Assembly (NCBI RefSeq): GCF_008693005.1
Contig: NZ_VXKE01000021.1
Location: 266,660 to 330,659, forward strand
DNA length: 64,000 nt
Reading direction: 5' to 3'
Source of the DNA: Helicobacter canis
GTDB taxonomy: Bacteria > Campylobacterota > Campylobacteria > Campylobacterales > Helicobacteraceae
Of the stretch, positions 36,708 to 47,222 are shown one piece after another (positions within the stretch are counted from its first letter, which is position 1; each line of letters begins with the position of its first letter). Made by a program: the position numbers and the translations under genes. Below the pieces are notes generated by a model, which was not told where the DNA came from, did not search any database, and saw nothing but the letters and a program-made list of their open reading frames with translations.

Positions 36708-37382
36708 ATGAAAAACTATATCCCTATCCCTAAGCGCAAAGAGCCAAAGACTACTTATGAGCACTTTTGCAAAAGTGTGAAGATGACTTGTGGGCTGGAT
36801 TTGTTCAAGGGGCTAGCTTTAACTTTGAAAGAATTTTTTTCTAAAAAAGTTACGATACATTACCCTAAAGAATATATCCCACTCTCTCCGCGATACCGCG
36901 CCGTGCATAGCTTGCAAAGGCTATTAGAGTCTGGCAATGAACGCTGCATAGGCTGTGGGCTTTGCGAAAAAATCTGCACGAGTAATTGCATACGCATAAT
37001 CACACATAAAGGTGATGATAAGCGCAAGAAGATCGACTCCTATACTATCAATCTTGGGCGATGTATTTACTGCGGACTTTGTGCAGAAGTGTGCCCAGAG
37101 TTAGCCATTGTTATGGGAGATCGCTTTGAGAATGCAAGCTTAGCGCGCGCGCAATATGCTGGGAAGCCCGAACTCCTACGCCCTATCGATGAAGCTAAAA
37201 CTTGCACGCAGCTGGAGTTTGCTGGCTTTGGTAGCGTAAGTGCGCAAGCTGATAGAGCCCTACGCCCCACGCCTATTGTGTGGGATAAGCCCTGTGAGGC
37301 TACGCTAGATTCTAGTGCGGCAAAGTTAGATTCTACCGCGCAGCCCTTAGAGAGATCGCAAAATGCACAAGGAGAGGCGTAA
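36708..37382 (+). CDS. nuoI: NADH-quinone oxidoreductase subunit I
   Basis: Ferredoxin-like subunit with two [4Fe-4S] clusters: [18 protein letters not shown] and [16 protein letters not shown] (near 83-138). The 224 residues exceed the usual length. The last 40 residues are a poorly conserved tail ([20 protein letters not shown]) encoded by two AGATTCT words. It overlaps the nuoJ start (TAATG). Confidence 0.96.
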   Translation: MKNYIPIPKRKEPKTTYEHFCKSVKMTCGLDLFKGLALTLKEFFSKKVTIHYPKEYIPLSPRYRAVHSLQRLLESGNERCIGCGLCEKICTSNCIRIITHKGDDKRKKIDSYTINLGRCIYCGLCAEVCPELAIVMGDRFENASLARAQYAGKPELLRPIDEAKTCTQLEFAGFGSVSAQADRALRPTPIVWDKPCEATLDSSAAKLDSTAQPLERSQNAQGEA

Positions 37383-37951
37383 TGTTTGAAGCGATTGCAT
37401 TTTATTTTTTTATGGTGTTGAGTATTGTGGCTTTTCTTGTGGTAGTTAGCACAAGCAATATTCTCTATGCCCTAACTGCTCTTGCAAGCGGAATGATCTT
37501 TATCTCAAGCTTCTTTTTTCTCTTGGAGGCGGAGTTTTTAGGCGTGGTGCAAATTGCTGTTTATACAGGCGCGGTGGTTGTGATGTATGCATTTGGGCTA
37601 ATGTTTGTAGATACGATGAGTGAGATTAAAGAGCGGCATCAAGGTGGCATACGCTTAAGTATTATGATTGTGTGTATCGCGCTGCTTTTGGTTGTGCTCT
37701 TTAGCGTGCCAATCTATGAATATCGTCAAGTTGTCGTAGAAAGAGATATGCAAATCATCGTAGGCGAGCCTAATACTTTTGCAGTTGGGAAGGCATTGTT
37801 TGGGCACTATCTCATTGCATTTGAGATAGCTGGAGTGCTGCTTTTGGTGGCACTTATCGCTGGAGTTGCGCTTGGTATTAAGGGGAGAGATGAAGTGCAA
37901 GATACTAAGTCAGCAGCTACTCCATCTCTTAAGCAAGGAGATTGTCTATGA
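37382..37951 (+). CDS. nuoJ: NADH-quinone oxidoreductase subunit J
   Basis: Five-helix membrane subunit next to the E-channel. FLGVVQIAVYTGAVVVMYAFGLMFVD near 60-85 contains the conserved pi-bulge helix. 189 residues. It overlaps the nuoK start by four bases (ATGA). Confidence 0.95.
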   Translation: MFEAIAFYFFMVLSIVAFLVVVSTSNILYALTALASGMIFISSFFFLLEAEFLGVVQIAVYTGAVVVMYAFGLMFVDTMSEIKERHQGGIRLSIMIVCIALLLVVLFSVPIYEYRQVVVERDMQIIVGEPNTFAVGKALFGHYLIAFEIAGVLLLVALIAGVALGIKGRDEVQDTKSAATPSLKQGDCL

Positions 37952-38274
37952 TTACTATGCAATTAAGCCCATATGTGAGTATATACGACTTTTTATTGCT
38001 GTCCATCGTGCTTTTTGCTATTGGATTGTTTGGAATGCTGCGTAGGAAAAATATTTTAATGCTATTTCTTTCAAGTGAAATTATGCTAAATGCCTTAAAT
38101 ATCGCATTAGTATCAGTTGGAGTAATGTTTAATGATATGGGCGGACAGATGTTCGCGCTTTTTGTCATCGCGCTTGCTGCAAGTGAAGTGGCAGTTGGGC
38201 TAGGACTTGTGCTGCTGTGGTATCGCAAGCATAAGAGCCTTGATATTGATACGCTTTGCACAATGAAAGGATAG
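37948..38274 (+). CDS. nuoK: NADH-quinone oxidoreductase subunit K
   Basis: Three-helix subunit with the membrane Glu residues of the proton path (FLSSEIMLNALNIALV and FVIALAASEVAVGLGLVLL). I chose the ATG at 37948, with AAGGAG seven bases before it; the upstream TTG at 37942 is less likely. 108 residues. Confidence 0.95.
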   Translation: MITMQLSPYVSIYDFLLLSIVLFAIGLFGMLRRKNILMLFLSSEIMLNALNIALVSVGVMFNDMGGQMFALFVIALAASEVAVGLGLVLLWYRKHKSLDIDTLCTMKG

Positions 38275-38277
38275 AAA

Positions 38278-40179
38278 ATGGGCTGGATAGATTCTATAGA
38301 TATTGGCACATTTGCTACATTACTACTAGTGGCACTCTTTGCCCCACTAGTTGGCACTATCGTTGCTGGAGTGCTAAGCACGCGACAAAAGATTATAGCA
38401 CTTGGCTGGTTTAATAGCTTTTGTATTTTTATTGCTTTTCTTGCGAGTGTAGTTCTTGGCTTTAGTGCATTGCAAGGGGTTAGCTTTTCTATCTCGCTTT
38501 TTGATTGGATAGTGAGCGGGAGCTTTAGGGTTGATTTTGGGTTTAGTTTAGATATGGTTAGTGCTGTGATGATTGTTGTTATCACGCTTGTGTCGCTACT
38601 GGTGCATATTTATTCTATTGGCTATATGGAGAATGATGTAGGATTCAATCGCTATTTTAGCTTTCTTAGTGGATTTGTGTTCTCTATGATGTTTTTGGTG
38701 CTAAGTGATAACTTCTTAGGGCTGTTTGTTGGCTGGGAGGGAGTGGGGGTTTGCTCTTATTTGCTCATTGGATTCTGGTATCGCAAGCATAGTGCAAATT
38801 TTGCCGCTATGGAGGCGTTTATTAGTAATCGTATCGCGGATTTAGGTATGCTTCTTGGGATTTTTCTACTTTTTTGGACATTTGGGACATTAAATTTTCA
38901 AGAGATTTTTCACGCCATTGCTAGTGGGGCAAAGACTTCTTCTATTATCCTTAGCTGTATTGGGATTTTGCTTTTCATCGGTGCTATGGGGAAATCTGCG
39001 CAGTTCCCGCTCCATACTTGGCTGGCAAATGCAATGGAAGGACCAACCCCTGTATCAGCTCTTATCCACGCTGCTACGATGGTAACAGCCGGGGTTTATC
39101 TCGTTGTGCGCGCCCACCCTATTTATATGGAGATCCCACATATTGGTGAGGCGATCGCTTATCTTGGGGCATTTGTCGCGCTATTTGCTGCTTCTATGGC
39201 ACTTGTCAATAGAGACTTAAAGCGTATTATCGCCTACTCCACACTCTCTCAACTAGGATATATGTTTGTAGCAGCTGGACTTGGGGCATATTGGATAGCA
39301 CTTTTTCATCTATTTACCCACGCGTTTTTTAAGTCTCTACTCTTCCTTGGCGCAGGTAATGTAATGCACGCTATGCACGATGGGCTTGATGTTATGCGTA
39401 TGGGGAGACTTGCGCGCCCATTGAAATACACGATGATCTTTATGCTAATTGGTAATCTTGCGCTATGTGGCATACCACCATTTGCGGGGTATTTTTCTAA
39501 AGACTTGATTCTAGAGTTTAGCTTTAATGCGGAGTATAAGATCCTTTGGGGTGCGCTTGTCTTTGGCGCGTTTTTAACGGCATTTTATAGCTTCCGTTTA
39601 TTTATGTTGGTCTTTTTCTCGCCAAAATCTAAAGAGGCTTATGATGTGAGTCATCCCCACGAGGCAAAGCCATTTATGCTTTATGCAATGACGCCTTTAG
39701 CCTTGCTTGCTATCATTTCTGGTATGCTTTATGATCCTGTGCTATCAGCTTTGCAGTATGTCTTAGCATTTGAGATGCCACATGGTCATTTAAGCGCAGA
39801 ATCCCTAGCTGGGATAGCACTTGGGGCTTCTTGCTTTGGGATTATTGTGGCGTTTTTCAAATATAGGCGTTTTACCTATACTCCAAGTCGAAATATTTTC
39901 TACACGCTTTTGTTGCAGCAATACTACATACCAAAGCTTTATGAGCTAGTGTTTGTCAAAGGATTTGGCGCGCTATGCCGTATGCTTTGGCTAAAGGTTG
40001 AGATTCTTGTATTTGATAAAAGTATGCAAGCAGTAGGAAAGCTAGTAATGTGGCTCTCTGCACTCTGCACATTTTTACAAAATGGTAGCCTTAGCAGTGC
40101 GCTACGATTGATGGTTTTTGGGATTTTGCTGCTGCTAATTAGCTTGACAATCAGCTTATTTATGTTGTTTTGGAGGTAG
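38278..40179 (+). CDS. nuoL: NADH-quinone oxidoreductase subunit L
   Basis: The distal antiporter-like proton pump, 633 residues. LGLFVGWEGVGVCSYLLIGFWY near 147 with the key Glu, AQFPLHTWLANAMEGPTPVSALIHAATMVTAGVYLV near 240 with the Lys/His helix, and the long lateral helix at the C-terminus are visible. Three bases separate it from both neighbours, consistent with one polycistronic unit. Confidence 0.97.
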   Translation: MGWIDSIDIGTFATLLLVALFAPLVGTIVAGVLSTRQKIIALGWFNSFCIFIAFLASVVLGFSALQGVSFSISLFDWIVSGSFRVDFGFSLDMVSAVMIVVITLVSLLVHIYSIGYMENDVGFNRYFSFLSGFVFSMMFLVLSDNFLGLFVGWEGVGVCSYLLIGFWYRKHSANFAAMEAFISNRIADLGMLLGIFLLFWTFGTLNFQEIFHAIASGAKTSSIILSCIGILLFIGAMGKSAQFPLHTWLANAMEGPTPVSALIHAATMVTAGVYLVVRAHPIYMEIPHIGEAIAYLGAFVALFAASMALVNRDLKRIIAYSTLSQLGYMFVAAGLGAYWIALFHLFTHAFFKSLLFLGAGNVMHAMHDGLDVMRMGRLARPLKYTMIFMLIGNLALCGIPPFAGYFSKDLILEFSFNAEYKILWGALVFGAFLTAFYSFRLFMLVFFSPKSKEAYDVSHPHEAKPFMLYAMTPLALLAIISGMLYDPVLSALQYVLAFEMPHGHLSAESLAGIALGASCFGIIVAFFKYRRFTYTPSRNIFYTLLLQQYYIPKLYELVFVKGFGALCRMLWLKVEILVFDKSMQAVGKLVMWLSALCTFLQNGSLSSALRLMVFGILLLLISLTISLFMLFWR

Positions 40180-40182
40180 TGT

Positions 40183-41844
40183 ATGGAGTATTTGCTAAGT
40201 ATTATCATATTCTTCCCATTGCTTGCTGGACTGGCTGTGTTTGCCCTAGAAGATAGGGTGGCGAAATTTTTTGGTGTGAGTTGCGCGACCATTGAGCTTG
40301 TCCTTGTGCTTGCCCTATGGGTTGGGTTTGATAGCAGTGGCTCTAGTGTGCAGTTTGAAAATTTGCTTATGCTAATCCCTGCTTTTGGCATTAGCTATCA
40401 CATTGGAGTTGATGGGATCTCTTTGGCATTGATTTTGCTTAATGCCATTGTTATTTTACTGAGTGTGTTGTTTTTACACGGCAAATCTCCTGCCAGCCAT
40501 TTTGTCGCTTGTCTATTGCTCCTAGAATCTATTCTTATGGGTGTATTTAGTGCGCAAAATGTCGTGCTGTTTTATGTATTTTGGGAGCTATCTTTACTGC
40601 CGATTCTCTATATGATTGGCGTGTGGGGTAGTGGCGAGAAGCTTAGGGCCGCGCTGCAGTTTTTTCTTTATACATTTTTTGCTTCGCTAATTATGCTGCT
40701 TGGGATTTTGTATTATGGATTTTTATTTTTCTTGCATTCTAAACAATTTAGCTTTGAGCTAGCAGATTGGCTAGCTATGCCGCTGCCTGCTAGCTACCAG
40801 CTATGGTTATTTTTGGCATTTTTTATTGCCATTGCGGTAAAGATCCCCATTATCCCCTTTCACGCGTGGCTGCCCCACGCTTATGGGAATGCTCCTACAC
40901 TAGGATCTGTGGTGTTGTCCGCACTTTTGCTCAAAATGGGGACTTATGCCCTTGTGCGTTTTTGTCTCCCACTTTTCCCAGATGCAAGCATTGAGCTTAG
41001 TCTGTGGATTTTGGTGCTTGGGCTTGTTATGATTATCTATGGTGCGATGGTAGCCTATGCGCAAACAGATATGAAGCAAGTGGTTGCTTATAGCTCAATT
41101 TCTCATATGGGCGTTGTGGTGCTTGGGATTTTTTCTTTCACGCTTATTGGTATTTCTGGTGCGGTGTTTATGATGTTTGCTCACGGAATTGTGGGAGCTG
41201 CACTCTTTATGTTAGTTGGCATATTTGCCGCACGCACAGGATCTAGAGAGATAGGCTCTATACAGGGTGTGGCTAGGGCTGCGCCAGTGTTTTGCGCGAT
41301 ATTTGGAGTTGTAGTGATGGCAAATGTTGGACTCCCTTTGACGATAGGGTTTGTAGGGGAGTTTTTAAGCTTGCTTGGTATATTTGCTACTTACCCACTC
41401 ATTGCGCTTCTTGGTGGGCTTACTATCATCTTATCAGCCGCGTATATGCTTAGTTTATATAAGCGATTGTTTTTTGGCAAGGAGGCAGATGAGCAGAAGC
41501 TAGCAAAATTCACCGATGTTAATAGGCGAGAAAAGCTTGTTTTGGGGATATTTTCTGCTTGTATCATCGCGCTTGGAATCTACCCCAAACCACTATTGAC
41601 ACTTATAGATTCTGGGGTAAAACCTGTGCTAGAGACTATGGCAGCGCGTGCGCAAGTAAGCTCATCAAAAATCCTGCTCACTACACTTGCCAGCAAGCAG
41701 GATCGTGCGCTTGATCAAATCAAGTCGTTTGATTTGATGGGTGAATATAGCGCGGAGATGTTGGATTCTACTCAAGCGATAGAGTCAAGTCAGCTGGAAT
41801 CTAGCCCCGCTCAACAATCCACCCCACTTCTTCTTGGAGAATAG
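40183..41844 (+). CDS. nuoM: NADH-quinone oxidoreductase subunit M
   Basis: Second antiporter-like subunit, 553 residues. FYVFWELSLLPILYMIGVWG near 130 (catalytic Glu), KIPIIPFHAWLPHAYGNAPTLGSVVLSALLLKMGTY near 222 and YSSISHMGVVVLG near 304 are typical. The last 55 residues after the final helix form a hydrophilic tail (LDSTQAIESSQLESS) not usual for the family. Confidence 0.97.
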   Translation: MEYLLSIIIFFPLLAGLAVFALEDRVAKFFGVSCATIELVLVLALWVGFDSSGSSVQFENLLMLIPAFGISYHIGVDGISLALILLNAIVILLSVLFLHGKSPASHFVACLLLLESILMGVFSAQNVVLFYVFWELSLLPILYMIGVWGSGEKLRAALQFFLYTFFASLIMLLGILYYGFLFFLHSKQFSFELADWLAMPLPASYQLWLFLAFFIAIAVKIPIIPFHAWLPHAYGNAPTLGSVVLSALLLKMGTYALVRFCLPLFPDASIELSLWILVLGLVMIIYGAMVAYAQTDMKQVVAYSSISHMGVVVLGIFSFTLIGISGAVFMMFAHGIVGAALFMLVGIFAARTGSREIGSIQGVARAAPVFCAIFGVVVMANVGLPLTIGFVGEFLSLLGIFATYPLIALLGGLTIILSAAYMLSLYKRLFFGKEADEQKLAKFTDVNRREKLVLGIFSACIIALGIYPKPLLTLIDSGVKPVLETMAARAQVSSSKILLTTLASKQDRALDQIKSFDLMGEYSAEMLDSTQAIESSQLESSPAQQSTPLLLGE

Positions 41845-41846
41845 TA

Positions 41847-43340
41847 ATGGATCTTTTACCTCCTTTGGATTTTGCTGAATTGTCATTAAGTGCCATATCA
41901 CCGAGCCTTGTGCTTATTGCAGGGGCTTTGCTACTGCTACTTGCCAATGTATTTGTGCGGAGTTTTGATGTGGCATTTCGTGGAGTAAATGTCGCGCTAT
42001 GTGCTGTGTTTTTGGGATTTAGCATAGTTTGCAGCTTGCATCTTGTTTTGGGCACTACATTTTTTTCGCTTATTCACATTAGTGGCATAACAATTCTGTC
42101 TCAAGTAACTATGGAGTTTGTCGCACTCGCATTTATTTTACTCTTTTTTACAACGCAGGATAAATGCGAGTATTCTGTTAGGGTGGGGGAGTTTTATCCC
42201 TTATACTTGCTAATGATTGCCGGGTTTGACATTATGGTGTCAAGCCAGCATTTGCTTGTGATTTTGCTAGGGCTTGAGATTGGGTCATTGTCGCTGGTCG
42301 CGCTGATTGCCTTAAGTGGCAAACCTAGGGCAATAGAAGCTGGTGTGAAGTATTTTGTTTTAGGCGTTCTTGCTAGTGTGTTCTTCATTGTTGGGGTGCT
42401 GTGCTGGTATTTTGCTAGTGCGACATTTGATCTCAATGCCCTACAAAATGCGCTTTTTGCTGGGGAGTATATTTCTTTAGCTGCGATTATGATGGGGCTT
42501 GTGTTTATGATAGGGGCGATTGGATTTAAAATCTCTGCCGTGCCATTCCACTCGTGGATGCCCGATGTTTATCAAGGATCAAATGCCATTGTCGCTGGGG
42601 TTGTGTCCATTATCCCAAAAATCGCCGCCTTTGCTGTGGCTATTAGCGTCTTTAGCGTGTTTATCCGCATTAGTGCTGATTTTGTCTGGGTGCATAATGT
42701 GCTTTATGTGCTTGTCGTGCTCTCAATTACACTGCCAAATATCGCTGCTTTGGTGCAAAAAGACATTAAAAGAATGCTTGCTTTTAGTTCTATCGCGCAT
42801 TCTGGGTTTGTGCTCGCTTGTATTCTTATCAACACGCAAATGAGCCTTAGCGCGCTGTATTTGTATTGGTTTTTGTTTGTGTTTAGTAATGTTGGAGCAT
42901 TTGGGCTCTTGTGGTTTGTGCGCAACACATCAAATGATACTTATGAGTGCCACCATTTTAGCGGTCTTGTGCGTGCATTGCCCTCTTATGCTCTGCTTGC
43001 TGGGGTATTTTTCATCTCGCTTGCTGGGATTCCGCCTTTTGGGCTATTCTTTGGCAAAGTCGCTGTAGTAATGAGCGCATTTAGCGCGGATTATTTATAT
43101 CTTGGGATCATAATGATGCTTAATAGTGCTATCGCGGTATTCTATTATCTGCGCCCTGTTGTTACGATGTTTTTACTCCCCCCATCACAAAGCACCCTAT
43201 CTACTGCAGATTTTACTTATAATGCCAATCCTTTGTCTAAAACAATCATTTGGATAATGGGCATTATGTGCTGTATTAGCATTTTTGTAGTGCAGTTTTT
43301 GCTTGATTTTATAGAAAAATATGTAATTGGGGCTTACTAA
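41847..43340 (+). CDS. nuoN: NADH-quinone oxidoreductase subunit N
   Basis: Third antiporter-like subunit, 497 residues, about 14 helices. LLVILLGLEIGSLSLVALIAL near 134 holds the conserved Glu, and FKISAVPFHSWMPDVYQGSNAIVAGVVSIIPKIAAF near 230 is the NuoN motif. The stop codon is directly followed by the TTG start of pflA. Confidence 0.97.
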   Translation: MDLLPPLDFAELSLSAISPSLVLIAGALLLLLANVFVRSFDVAFRGVNVALCAVFLGFSIVCSLHLVLGTTFFSLIHISGITILSQVTMEFVALAFILLFFTTQDKCEYSVRVGEFYPLYLLMIAGFDIMVSSQHLLVILLGLEIGSLSLVALIALSGKPRAIEAGVKYFVLGVLASVFFIVGVLCWYFASATFDLNALQNALFAGEYISLAAIMMGLVFMIGAIGFKISAVPFHSWMPDVYQGSNAIVAGVVSIIPKIAAFAVAISVFSVFIRISADFVWVHNVLYVLVVLSITLPNIAALVQKDIKRMLAFSSIAHSGFVLACILINTQMSLSALYLYWFLFVFSNVGAFGLLWFVRNTSNDTYECHHFSGLVRALPSYALLAGVFFISLAGIPPFGLFFGKVAVVMSAFSADYLYLGIIMMLNSAIAVFYYLRPVVTMFLLPPSQSTLSTADFTYNANPLSKTIIWIMGIMCCISIFVVQFLLDFIEKYVIGAY

Positions 43341-45767
43341 TTGGCGAAGCTACTTTTCTCTTGCTGGTTACTAGCGTGTATTGGTGTAAGTGCGTTAGAG
43401 ATTTCTACGACTTTTGGCAAAGAGGCAGGGGAGGACTTCTCTGTATTGACCTTGCGAAATGACTCTGCCTTTACTTGCAGTGAAGTGCTTGATGCTTATG
43501 GCAAAGCACTCTCGATTGAGTGTAAAATCGCGCGCATACCTGATCGAGGCTTCCCGGGGCTAGAGAGCAGCTTTTTCCGTGTTACTTACAAAATGATCGA
43601 TGGGGATTTTTGGCTCTATGTTTATCCTAAGTATCATCAAAAGCTTTTTGCTATCCCCAAAAACCCTAAAGGGGATTTTAGTATCGATAAATATCCGCAT
43701 AATGTCTCGCATCTATGGCAGATTGTGGGGTATAAAAAGACTATTCCTTTTCTCTCTCAAGAGAGCTTTAAGCAGGGCTTGCACTTTCCGGTCAAAATCC
43801 TTGGGGAGCAAACTCCAACAATCCCTGAGCTAAACACAGACAACAAGCCACTTAAAGCTACGAAAAATAGGGACTTTGAGATTTACTCTCTTGTCAAAAG
43901 TGCTATGGCGCGCAAGGACTATATCACTGCTATTACTGACATCAACGAAGCCTTACAGCAGAATCCAAACTCTGTCTTTCGGCGTGATCTTACTTATGAT
44001 AGGATTATTGCAAGCTCAAAGCTTGATCTTGAAGAGCAAGATGCTTTGATAGAATCAGCCCTAGAGTGGGTGCGCACTTTTGCATCTGATCCCGATGTGC
44101 CCGAGATTTTATATATCCTCGCGCAAGCCTACATTAAAGACAATATTCCAAGTGAAGCTGAGTATTATTACAAGCGTATCAATAGCGAGTATCCAGAATC
44201 TAAATTTACTCCATTGGCGCAAATGCAGCTTGCCAACCTTGCTAGAACTTATGCCCCCACACAAGCTAGAATCTACTTCCAGCGAGCATTTATCGATGCG
44301 AAGGATATTCCAAGTGCGAGTGAGATTGCAATAGAGTGGGCAATTTTTGAGCTCGAGCAGCAAAACACTCCAAATGCCACAGAGCTAATCACAAAAGTGC
44401 TCAACAATTACCCCAAGTTTTTCCTTGAAGCAGGAGAGATCACAAAAGAGCTCACCACGGCTCTGCTTGAAGCTGGTGATTATGCTATGGTCGCTACTAT
44501 TACCCAATATTTAGCCGATAATACACAAGACCTACGCTTCAAAGAGGACAAAATGTTTGCGCTTGGAGATTATTATCAACAGGCAAAAGACTTTGATAAA
44601 GCCCACCAAGCAAACCAGCAATATCTCCAAGTATTTGGTGAGGATTATCCAGAGCGTGCCAAAGTCGTGCAAGACAGAGATGATGCGATTTTGTTTGCTG
44701 TGCAAGGTGGAGATGAGGAAAAGCTCAAGCACTATATTTATCTCATTGATAAGTATCCTAACACACAAGAAGCTACAAAGGCTAAAGAGCTCACAGCCCA
44801 AATACTGCTACAAAAGCATAAATACCAAGAAGTCTTCGCTCTTTATAAAGACGATACATCTAGCCCTTATCGCCAGCAAGCTTTAGACTCTTTGCTAAAG
44901 CAAGCTATCGCGCAAAAAGATTGCACTCAAACGACTAGCTACATTATCCAAACTTCTGTGTATAACTTAGATTCTAGTGAAAAGCTCTTCGCCTTTGATT
45001 GTGCAGATGCGGCGGGGCTCAACACGGCTGCCAAGCAGATCGCTAGCAATATGGTAGAATCTAGCAAGACACAGGCTGAGCGTTTAGAGTGGCTCTATCG
45101 AGTGGCAAACAATCTCTATAAACTTGGGGAATACAAAAACGGCTCACTTGCCGCACGCGATGCATTTAATCTAGCCACTATTCAAAAAAGTCATTATGAT
45201 ATTGTCTTTACACTTTTTGCTATTTTGCAAGCCCTAGAATCTAAAAGTGAAGCTAAGAAGCTTCTGCCGTTTTTGCAGGAGCACTTTGCTAAAGATGAGC
45301 GCATACTCCCTGTGTATGCTACGCTTTTAGGCTATGCTATTGATGAAAAAGACACGACAAGCATAGAAGTTTATGCAAGCAAGATTCTAGAGCTACAAAA
45401 GGCATTAAAAAGTGATGAATTTACACCTTATGCAGAGTTTGCGCTCGCTGGTGTTTTGCGTGAAATGAAGCACTATGATAGGGCTTTAGCGATTTTGCTG
45501 CCACTAGAGTCTGCCACCACGCTTACTAGAGAGGATTCTACACAGCTTCTCTATCACATCGCCAGCTTGTATAATATGCAAAACTCCCCACAAACTGCAC
45601 TAAAGTATTTTGACAAATGTGCTAAAAGCGAGGGGCAAAATGAGTGGAAGACGCTCTGTGAGCAAGCAAGGGGGCTGCTCCAAGAGCGTGTGCAAGGATC
45701 AACTACCAAGGATTCTACACCACAAGAGAGTGAGAGAGAAAAGATAGATTCTAGCCCGGATAGTTAG
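43341..45767 (+). CDS. pflA: Paralysed-flagella protein PflA (TPR-like)
   Basis: PflA is a periplasmic scaffold protein of the Campylobacter/Helicobacter flagellar motor; without it filaments form but do not turn. The 808-residue product starts with TTG right after the nuoN stop and has a signal peptide (AKLLFSCWLLACIGVSALE). A beta-rich N-terminal domain (about 20-160) is followed by a long array of helical TPR-like repeats (about 180-780: PDVPEILYILAQAYIKDNIPSEAEYYYKRI and similar). The Ser/Glu-rich C-terminus contains AGAWTCT words. Recognition rests on the position after nuoN, as in H. pylori, plus size and architecture. Confidence 0.88.
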   Translation: MAKLLFSCWLLACIGVSALEISTTFGKEAGEDFSVLTLRNDSAFTCSEVLDAYGKALSIECKIARIPDRGFPGLESSFFRVTYKMIDGDFWLYVYPKYHQKLFAIPKNPKGDFSIDKYPHNVSHLWQIVGYKKTIPFLSQESFKQGLHFPVKILGEQTPTIPELNTDNKPLKATKNRDFEIYSLVKSAMARKDYITAITDINEALQQNPNSVFRRDLTYDRIIASSKLDLEEQDALIESALEWVRTFASDPDVPEILYILAQAYIKDNIPSEAEYYYKRINSEYPESKFTPLAQMQLANLARTYAPTQARIYFQRAFIDAKDIPSASEIAIEWAIFELEQQNTPNATELITKVLNNYPKFFLEAGEITKELTTALLEAGDYAMVATITQYLADNTQDLRFKEDKMFALGDYYQQAKDFDKAHQANQQYLQVFGEDYPERAKVVQDRDDAILFAVQGGDEEKLKHYIYLIDKYPNTQEATKAKELTAQILLQKHKYQEVFALYKDDTSSPYRQQALDSLLKQAIAQKDCTQTTSYIIQTSVYNLDSSEKLFAFDCADAAGLNTAAKQIASNMVESSKTQAERLEWLYRVANNLYKLGEYKNGSLAARDAFNLATIQKSHYDIVFTLFAILQALESKSEAKKLLPFLQEHFAKDERILPVYATLLGYAIDEKDTTSIEVYASKILELQKALKSDEFTPYAEFALAGVLREMKHYDRALAILLPLESATTLTREDSTQLLYHIASLYNMQNSPQTALKYFDKCAKSEGQNEWKTLCEQARGLLQERVQGSTTKDSTPQESEREKIDSSPDS

Positions 45768-45808
45768 GTAAAGGGGCGGGGTTGGCAAGTTGGTTTGCTA
45801 CTTGCGTT

Positions 45809-45814
45809 TATAAT
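45809..45814 (+). promoter_or_regulatory. Putative -10 box of the phosphomannomutase gene
   Basis: TATAAT in GTTTATAATAAAC, 31 bases before the start codon. The ribosome site TAAGGAG follows. Confidence 0.5.
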
Positions 45815-45845
45815 AAACATTTGATTTGTAACTTAAGGAGTTGGT

Positions 45846-47222
45846 ATGGATATGAGCATATTTCGAGAGTATGACATACGCGGGATTTATGAAGAGAATC
45901 TAACAAAAGAGAGCGTGTTTGCCATTGGCTTTGGGCTTGGGAGAAGGGTGCTAGAAGCAGGGGAGGGGAGCATCGCCATAGGCTATGATGCACGCACACA
46001 TTCTCCTATTTTGTATGAGTGGCTAAAAGATGGGTTTTTAGCAAGTGGGGTTGAAGTGTTTTTTATGGGTATGATTCCTACTCCTGTGGCGTATTTTGCA
46101 ACTTTTCAAACCCAGAATCTAAAAAGCTCTGTGATGATTACAGGTAGCCATAATCCACCGCAATACAATGGCTTCAAAATCACCATCTCGCAAAAGCCTT
46201 TCTATGGCGAGCAAATCCAGCACTTAGGCAGAGAAATTGCTAGCAGTAATGTTGTCTATCAATCATCTAGCAAAGCAGCCATAGAGCTTCCTGCATTACA
46301 GCAGTATCAAGATTTTTTCATCAAGCATTTTAGCAAGCTTAAAGATTTTCCCTATGAAGTGGTGTTTGATTATGGCAATGGTGTGGGCGCAATTGGCTTA
46401 GAGCCGGTGCTAAAAGCTCTAAATATCAAGCATATTAGTCTATTTGAAACCCCTGATGGCACATTCCCCAATCATCACCCAGACCCAAGTGAAGAAAAAA
46501 ATCTCCTTGATGTAAAAGCTGCGATGAAATCACACCAAATCCCCATAGGCATAGCCTTTGATGGTGATGCTGATAGGGTAGCTTTGATGAGTGAGAATCA
46601 TCACTATAAAGGCGATGAGATGGCTATTTTGTTTGCTAAAGATATGGCAAAGCATATTGCTAGTCCGGTAGTCATAGGCGAAGTAAAATGCTCGCAAGTG
46701 ATGTATGATGAGATCAATCGCATTGGTCAAGCTGTGATGTATAAAACTGGGCATAGCAATCTAAAAACAAAGCTCAAAGAGCTCAATGCCCATCTAGCTG
46801 CTGAAATGAGCGGGCATTTATTTTTCAATGATAGATATTTCGGCTATGATGATGCGCTCTATGCAGCCCTTAGGGCTTTAGAGCTGTTTATTGAGACAAG
46901 TCCTAGTCAAATGGAGTCAATGATCAATGCCCTACCCAAGCTATACTCCACTGATGAAGAAAAGATTCACACAACGGAAGAGAAAAAATTCACACAAATT
47001 GCTGCATTACATCAGGCACTACTAAATCCACCTGCAGGCTTCCCGCACATACAAGAGATTATCACCATAGATGGCGTTCGTGTGATATTTGACAATGGTT
47101 GGGCTCTTGTGCGTGCGAGTAATACTACGCCCGTGCTTGTAACGCGCTTTGAAGCGACCTCGCAAAAAGATTTAGAGACCTATAAGCAGCAAATGCTTCA
47201 GCTTTTAGAAGATCTAGCTTAG
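45846..47222 (+). CDS. Phosphomannomutase/phosphoglucomutase
   Basis: The enzyme interconverts hexose 6- and 1-phosphates and so feeds GDP-mannose and UDP-glucose synthesis. The 458-residue alpha-D-phosphohexomutase shows IFREYDIRGIYEENLT at the start, the catalytic phosphoserine loop MITGSHNPPQYNGFK (about 97-111), the metal loop GIAFDGDADRVALMSE (about 236-251), and the sugar-binding AAEMSGHLFFNDRYFGYDDALYA (about 317). RASNTTPVLVTRFEA near the end binds phosphate. It follows pflA, as the algC/manB-type gene does in H. pylori. It would supply substrate to gmd. Confidence 0.95.
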   Translation: MDMSIFREYDIRGIYEENLTKESVFAIGFGLGRRVLEAGEGSIAIGYDARTHSPILYEWLKDGFLASGVEVFFMGMIPTPVAYFATFQTQNLKSSVMITGSHNPPQYNGFKITISQKPFYGEQIQHLGREIASSNVVYQSSSKAAIELPALQQYQDFFIKHFSKLKDFPYEVVFDYGNGVGAIGLEPVLKALNIKHISLFETPDGTFPNHHPDPSEEKNLLDVKAAMKSHQIPIGIAFDGDADRVALMSENHHYKGDEMAILFAKDMAKHIASPVVIGEVKCSQVMYDEINRIGQAVMYKTGHSNLKTKLKELNAHLAAEMSGHLFFNDRYFGYDDALYAALRALELFIETSPSQMESMINALPKLYSTDEEKIHTTEEKKFTQIAALHQALLNPPAGFPHIQEIITIDGVRVIFDNGWALVRASNTTPVLVTRFEATSQKDLETYKQQMLQLLEDLA

